Assembly (NCBI RefSeq): GCF_029784165.1
Contig: NC_073695.1
Coordinates: forward strand, 235,773,844-235,837,843
Direction: 5' to 3'
Origin: Wyeomyia smithii
Lineage: Eukaryota; Arthropoda; Insecta; Diptera; Culicidae
DNA: 64,000 bases
Position numbers and translations under genes: made by a program
The notes under the pieces: generated by a model
What the model was told of the DNA's origin: nothing
What the model saw: only the letters and a program-made list of their open reading frames with translations
Database searches by the model: none
Shown: in pieces, positions 50,301 to 56,300 of the stretch
Layout: each line of letters begins with the position of its first letter
How positions within the stretch are numbered: position 1 is the first letter of the stretch

Positions 50301-53300
50301 GAACCGCGAATATCTGATCCGTGGTGGCGCGGGCACCCATAAATCCCGCCTGGTAGTGCCCCACGAACTGCTTCGCAAATGGTGATAGTCGACGGCAAAG
50401 TATTTGGGAGAGTACCTTGTAGGCGGCGTTCAACAGAGTGATTGCCCGGTAATTGCAGCACTCCAGTTTGTCGCCCTTTTTGTAGATGGGACACACAATA
50501 CCCTCCATCCACTCCTCCGGTACTCGTTCTTCCTCCCAAACCTTGACAATGACCCAGTGCACGGCTCTAGCCAGTGTTTCTCCACCGTATTTCAATAGCT
50601 CGCTGGGAAGTTGGTCCACTCCAGCAGCTTTATTGTTTTTCAGCCGACCAATCTCCTCCTCCACCTCCAGAAGATCGGGGGCTGAAATTCTGATGTCTTC
50701 TGCTCGTGCACCAAGATCAATTGCCATACCGTCCTCGCGCTCTACTGCATCGCCGTTTAGATGCTCGTCGAGGTGCTGCCTCCACCTTTCGATCACCTCA
50801 CACTCGGCTGTTAGGAGGTTGCCGTCCAAGCTCCTGCACATATCGGCTTGCGGCACAAAGCCTTTGCGGGAGCTGTTCAGCTTCTCGTAGAACTTCCGAG
50901 TGTCGTTAGCTTGGTACAGCTCTTCCATCGCTACGCGATCTCGGTCCTCTTGCTGGCGCTTCTTCCTTCGGAGGACTGAGTTTTGGCTGTTCCGTGCCTG
51001 TCGGTATCGTTCCACGTTCGCTCTCGTACGGTGTTGCAGCATTCTCGCCCGTGCTGCATTCTTCTCCTCGATTAACTGTTTGCATTCGCCGTCAAACCAG
51101 TCATTTCTATGATTCGAGGCCCTTGTACCTAGTAGCGCTACTGCAGTGTTACCTATGGCGGATCGAATGCTTTTCCAGCCATCTTCAAGGGTAGCTGCGC
51201 CAAGCTGCTCTTCCGTAGGTAGCACTGCCTCCAGCTGCTGCGCGTATTCCTGTGCAGCCTCGGCGTCCCGCAGTTGCTCAATATTTGGTCGCGGCGTTCG
51301 ACTTCGGCGGGTGTTATACACCGTCGATAGTTTTGAGCGCATGCACACAGCTACTAGGTAGTGGTCCGAATCTATATTCGCCCTGCGATAGGTGCGAACG
51401 TTGATGATGTCGGAGAAAAACCTGCCGTCGATTAAAACGTGGTCGATTTGGTTCTCTGTCTGTTGGTCGGGTGATTTCCAGGTGGATTTGTGGATACCTT
51501 TGCGGGGGGAAGAAGGTACTTCGGACTACCATACCACGGGAGGCCGCAAAGTTAACGCACCGATGGCCGTTATCATTAGACACGGCATGCAGGCTATCTG
51601 GTCCGATTACCGGTCTGTACATTGCCTCCCGAACTACCTTAGCATTCAAGTCCCCAATAACGATCTTCACGTCCCGTCGCGGGCAGCTGTCGTACACCTG
51701 CTCCAGCTGCGCGTAGAACGCTTCCTTCTCGTCGTCGGGTCTTTCTTCATGTGGGCAGTGCACGTTGATGGTGCTGTAGTTGAAGAACCGGCCTTTTATC
51801 CTCAACTTGCACATCCTTGCGTTGATCGGCTGCCACCCTATCACGCGTTGGCGCATCTTACCCAGTACTATGAAGCCGGTTCCCAGCTCGCTGGTGGTAC
51901 CACAACTCTGGTAGAAAGTAGCCGCCCGGTGCCCGCTTTTCCTTCTGTCCTGTCCAACAAAGTTCCAGCAGCGCTACGACTTCGAAGTTGCGTGGATGTA
52001 GCTCGTCATATATTATCCTGTCGCATCCTGGAAAGCAGAGCGATTTGCAGTTCCATGTCCCAAGTTTCCAATTGTAGTCCTTATTTCGTTGCCTAGGTCC
52101 ATGCCGATTGTTCCGATCCGTATTATCTCTTACGTTGTTTGTAACATGTTGTTTTCCGGGGCGGCTCGTTGGGCCTTCCCCAACCCCCTGTCTCGCCGGG
52201 GGACCATCGTGTCAGCTCTGTTTAGAGTCCCACGCTGCCACCAGGACGTTGATCAGCCGCTCCTAACATGGAGATCAGACGCTGTTTTGAGCCGCACCAT
52301 CTTGGTGAACAGACGCTCGGGTTGGCGAAGCATTCCCTCCACCGCCGGAATATGGTTAACGCGCCAATGATCGCGTCGCACCTTCTCACTTAGATATTGT
52401 CGGATGACAACATGGTCCAAGCAACACCAACCAGTTGTATCCATGTTTCAACCGGCAGTCTAGTGTAATCATATGACTCGTGGAGGTGTGAGATAGGAAC
52501 TTGTGAGGGCCGAAGCTATGTTTGACGCTCCTTCCAGGTTGTCAACTCACCATTTGATGCCTTAACGTGCGCCAACTCGTGCGGCACCCAAACATCCAGT
52601 TCCTGGCCAATCGAGCCAATGCTCACATGCCGATCTACTTGGATGATTTCCACGATTTTATCGATTTCTATGACGATTGGCCTACCAGTACAGGGTGTAT
52701 CTTCGACAGCCACTACACCAGAACGAAATCGATCAAACCAACGCTCTGCTGTGCGAATCGTTACCGTATCGGGCCCATAAACTTCACAATTTTTTTAGCC
52801 GCCTTCGTTGCACTTTAACCTCTCAGGTAGTAAAAACGTAAACAAAGCGAATTTCTTTCTTGGTGGACTTTATCTTTGGCGCGCTATAACTTGAGACTGA
52901 AACGTACGATCACAACACTGTCAAATCGACACTCGTAGCACAGATTATCGTCTCTAAATAGCCGTTTAGTATGACCCGATGCGATAAGTGTAACACAAGA
53001 TATGTTCAAGTGTTGCCATCTATTGACAAAATACGACATTTCTTTTTCCCCAACCGGATATTATCAGGTCTCTTTATAACGACATATTCAGCGAATAACT
53101 CCCCCCTACCACTTCACTTTTCTTCAAGCTTGTGAGCATTTCTGCATTTTGACTATAACGGCTTATAGAAAGTATAAAATCAACTCTTCAATTTTCAATC
53201 CTTCTTGTCCCGTAGAGAACAGTGTACCAGTGCTCGAGCTATTACTATCACAAAAGAAAGAAGATTTCTTCAAGCTCGTGTCAATTTGGTCTATACCTAC

Positions 53301-56300
53301 CACTATGCGTATAACCAAAAGAGGAAATCTTTGTTTTCTACTGCTTCCACAGCAATCACCATCCACTTTGTCCACTTCTACTGTCTTCTGTCGCATGAGA
53401 ATTGAGCAGAAAAAAAATCAGGCACAATCCGATACGGTTGCATTTTGCTTCTCGCGCCCTCTACATCACGGTCTTCCGCCAACATTGCTATTGAGTGGGG
53501 GAACATATTCTCAAAATTCCTTCCATGCATAGACACGTGCATTCATTTCTCACAAAGGACCGTTACCGTGAGACGTAGTCCTACGTCAAAATTACAAAAA
53601 ATTTCAAGTTTTTTTACAGTGTATACATTTTTTTGTTGAAATAAATTATTATCTACTACTTTGCCGAAAACAGAATGATAGATGCTAAAAATGTTTTTCA
53701 TCATTAATAAGCGCTCGGAGCGAGAAATGATCCCAAAACTTGATGTCCCGGGTTTTGTGTTGATATGAATCAACCGTCACAACTATTTTCTTTATCATCT
53801 AAACAGTTTGTTTGATCGGTATAGTAAGCAAAAAAAGAGCAACAATTTCTCTTTTTATCTACTTCCATTTCCTCCCTAAAAACTGATTGGAATATCATGT
53901 GACCCCCACGAACCATAAAGTTAACGTAAAAAGTTCTTTAGCCCCATCGATTGCGACTTTAGTGTATATTAGAAAAGAGAAACCTCTTACCAGCCCGAAG
54001 ATGCAGATATGAGGATGATATTTTTTATATTTTAAACGTGGCGGATCTTGAAACCCTTGTCATATTTCTTAATAACTCTTGTAAAGATATAAATTTCACA
54101 ATAGAAAAAGATCTGAACAACAAACTCCCTTTTCTAGACGTCCTTTTAGTCAGAAATTTGGACTTGGAATTAAGGATTTTTAGGAATACAAAACTGGTAA
54201 TACCTAACACTTCAAACCATTGCTCAAGTGCTTTGCTTAAAACAGAATGGCATCTTTTCACCATATGATCCACCGAATGGAAACCTAACCTCTCAGTAAA
54301 GCAGGCAAACAAAAGGAATTAGAATATACTTTCGAAATTGCCAGACCAAATGGTTATAATGAAAGTCATCTTCGCTCAAAATTTCAAAAAAATGGGATGG
54401 ATATTGTCGACACTAGTAGTAATACTCAACTCAAAGCAATATTGAGATCTACTAAGAACTCCATTAATATCCTGAACAAAGCCAAAATTAAAAATAAAAA
54501 TGCATGCTGTCACTGCGATATGGTTTACATTGGACAAACTAAACGAAATCTAGGGATACGTTTCAAACAACATTTTGCAGAAAATACGAAAGCATGTAAA
54601 GTTTCAAAAAACGATTCACCATACCTTTTCAATTTAAAAGTGGTTGAACATATTTTCATCCAGGAACATCCATTGACTTTTGATAACATAAACTCGCTCC
54701 ACCCCATTAATAATCCAATGAAACAGAATTTAATGAAAAATTTTCATTCTTAGTTTTGGAATTGTTCTATTGCCGTATGCCAACCAGGAAAAAGAAAATT
54801 TCAAACAAAGATGCCCTTTTTCCACTTTAGTTTGATGTGAATACAGAGTATCATTTAAATTTTTTAAAAGATACTCATAATTTTAATTTCGCGTTGAATT
54901 GCTGAAGTTTTTTTTTTTGCGGAAGGAGTTGAAAACTTTATCACTCCTCAAAATTTTGAAACAAAAGTTTTCTCAAGTGGCAGCAGCACTTTTTTCATCA
55001 TCTCCCAGCTGGTTTTAATCGGAACAAAGTTCTCGAAAATATACTGACATCAGCATCAGTAAGCTTACTACCAGAGAATATTGCATCAAAACACGAACTT
55101 TGAGTTGGCATCTAAAAGCCAAATAAAACACTATGTAAAAGCAAATAAAGAGTTTATCGTGATCAGTATAAAACAAAATAGATTAGAATTGTACTAATTT
55201 TTTGGTAATTAAATTTATATATATGAAAAAACAATGGTTTTCTAGATTAAATTAATGATAAAAAATATCTCATTCTGTATCTGTATTATCGAAAAATTTC
55301 ATAATGTCATGATTACTTGCTCTACCATTCCATCAAAGTCGATCCGTTCCATCAAATATTCAATAGATGCAAAATTGACCTATCCTGGACATAACACTAT
55401 GGCTCTACCGAAAGTGTAGAAATTATTTCCAGCATTTCATCATATACATATTGTATATCGAGTTACATATAATCACAAATTGTACACTACACCATGCTAG
55501 AGAAGCACATACGAAATGCACAACCCTTTACCTTTCCTTAAGTACACTTACTCACTCCCCACATACACACACTAGTAGATATCGCGTGCCACCATTTCGA
55601 CGCTATAAAGCACCAAACCCACAACTTTTCTATTTCCGTTAAGCATACGCTCCTGATCGGTTACAACATCCGTTCACCCCGGACGAGACACGGGTAGAGA
55701 CGGGTGATAAAACTCCCATGAAATTTCCCAGGAATCATCATATGGTACTACACGACTCACGAAAACCAACGCCGGCGAACCGTAAATGAGATGTGGTGTC
55801 CTTTTTATTGACAGAATAGCGAATGACATGAAGTTTATTTGATTACTAATCTCAACATGTCACCGTTGGGAATAGATTTTGTTATTGCTCGCAACTATGT
55901 ACTGTGAGAGTGAACAGAAAACAAGTTTTATTCGGTGTCTTCACGCAGCTTGACGTGGAAAATACATTATTGTGATGAAAAATAATTTTTAAAGTGTACG
56001 GAATGAAAGAAAATTTTCAAACAACGATGATTTTTTTTTGTTATTCATAAATAGAATAGATTTTCATTTTTATTGATTTTGTAATATATTCCCATTAGAT
56101 TTGCTTAATTATCTGGACATCTAACGCATACTCTACACAACACTTGTTAATACACTAAAGATTTCCAATTGCGTACGATGGTAACTAACAACACTAACTT
56201 GCAACTGTCCTTTCTTTTTCTCTCGTTTTTTCTGTGCCACTGTTTTCTCACTATGTTTTTAAATTGTTCAACACACAAACACACTCACCCAACCAATAAC

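Larger units (their letters stand above)
48489..52818 (-). pseudogene. Mariner transposase (D,D34D), interrupted and frameshifted
   Basis: On the minus strand the N-terminal helix-turn-helix half lies at about 52818-52581 (TPCTGRPI, VDRHVSIGSIGQEL, VWVPHELAH). The RTE then intervenes, and the catalytic part is at 49141-48489. The three acidic residues are in RMVTGDEKWI, FHQDSARPHTS and SPDLAPSDYHLF, with exactly 34 residues between the second and third, the mariner signature. A T-run near 48585 (minus strand) shifts the frame just before FYKGGVMKLPSKW. The protein would cut and rejoin DNA at the terminal repeats; this copy is dead. Confidence 0.87.
48436..53058 (-). mobile_element. Mariner-type DNA transposon containing an RTE LINE
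   Basis: The inverted ends GGTTG[A/G]GGAAAAAGAAA[A/T]GTCGTATTT lie at 48438-48464 and 53030-53056, with TA on both sides (48434-48435, 53059-53060). Without the RTE and one copy of its target duplication the element is about 1.2 kb, normal for mariner. Confidence 0.85.
48309..53440. repeat. Local duplication, copy 2, split by a mariner
   Basis: Homology to copy 1 covers 48309-48433 and resumes at 53061 (TTATCAGGTCTC...AACGACATATTCAGC), ending near 53440. Everything between is the mariner and its RTE passenger. Confidence 0.8.

Noticed and set aside
50404..51361. Several plus-strand open frames of 60-134 codons
   Set aside because: They lie antisense to the RTE reverse transcriptase and have its mirrored codon pattern.
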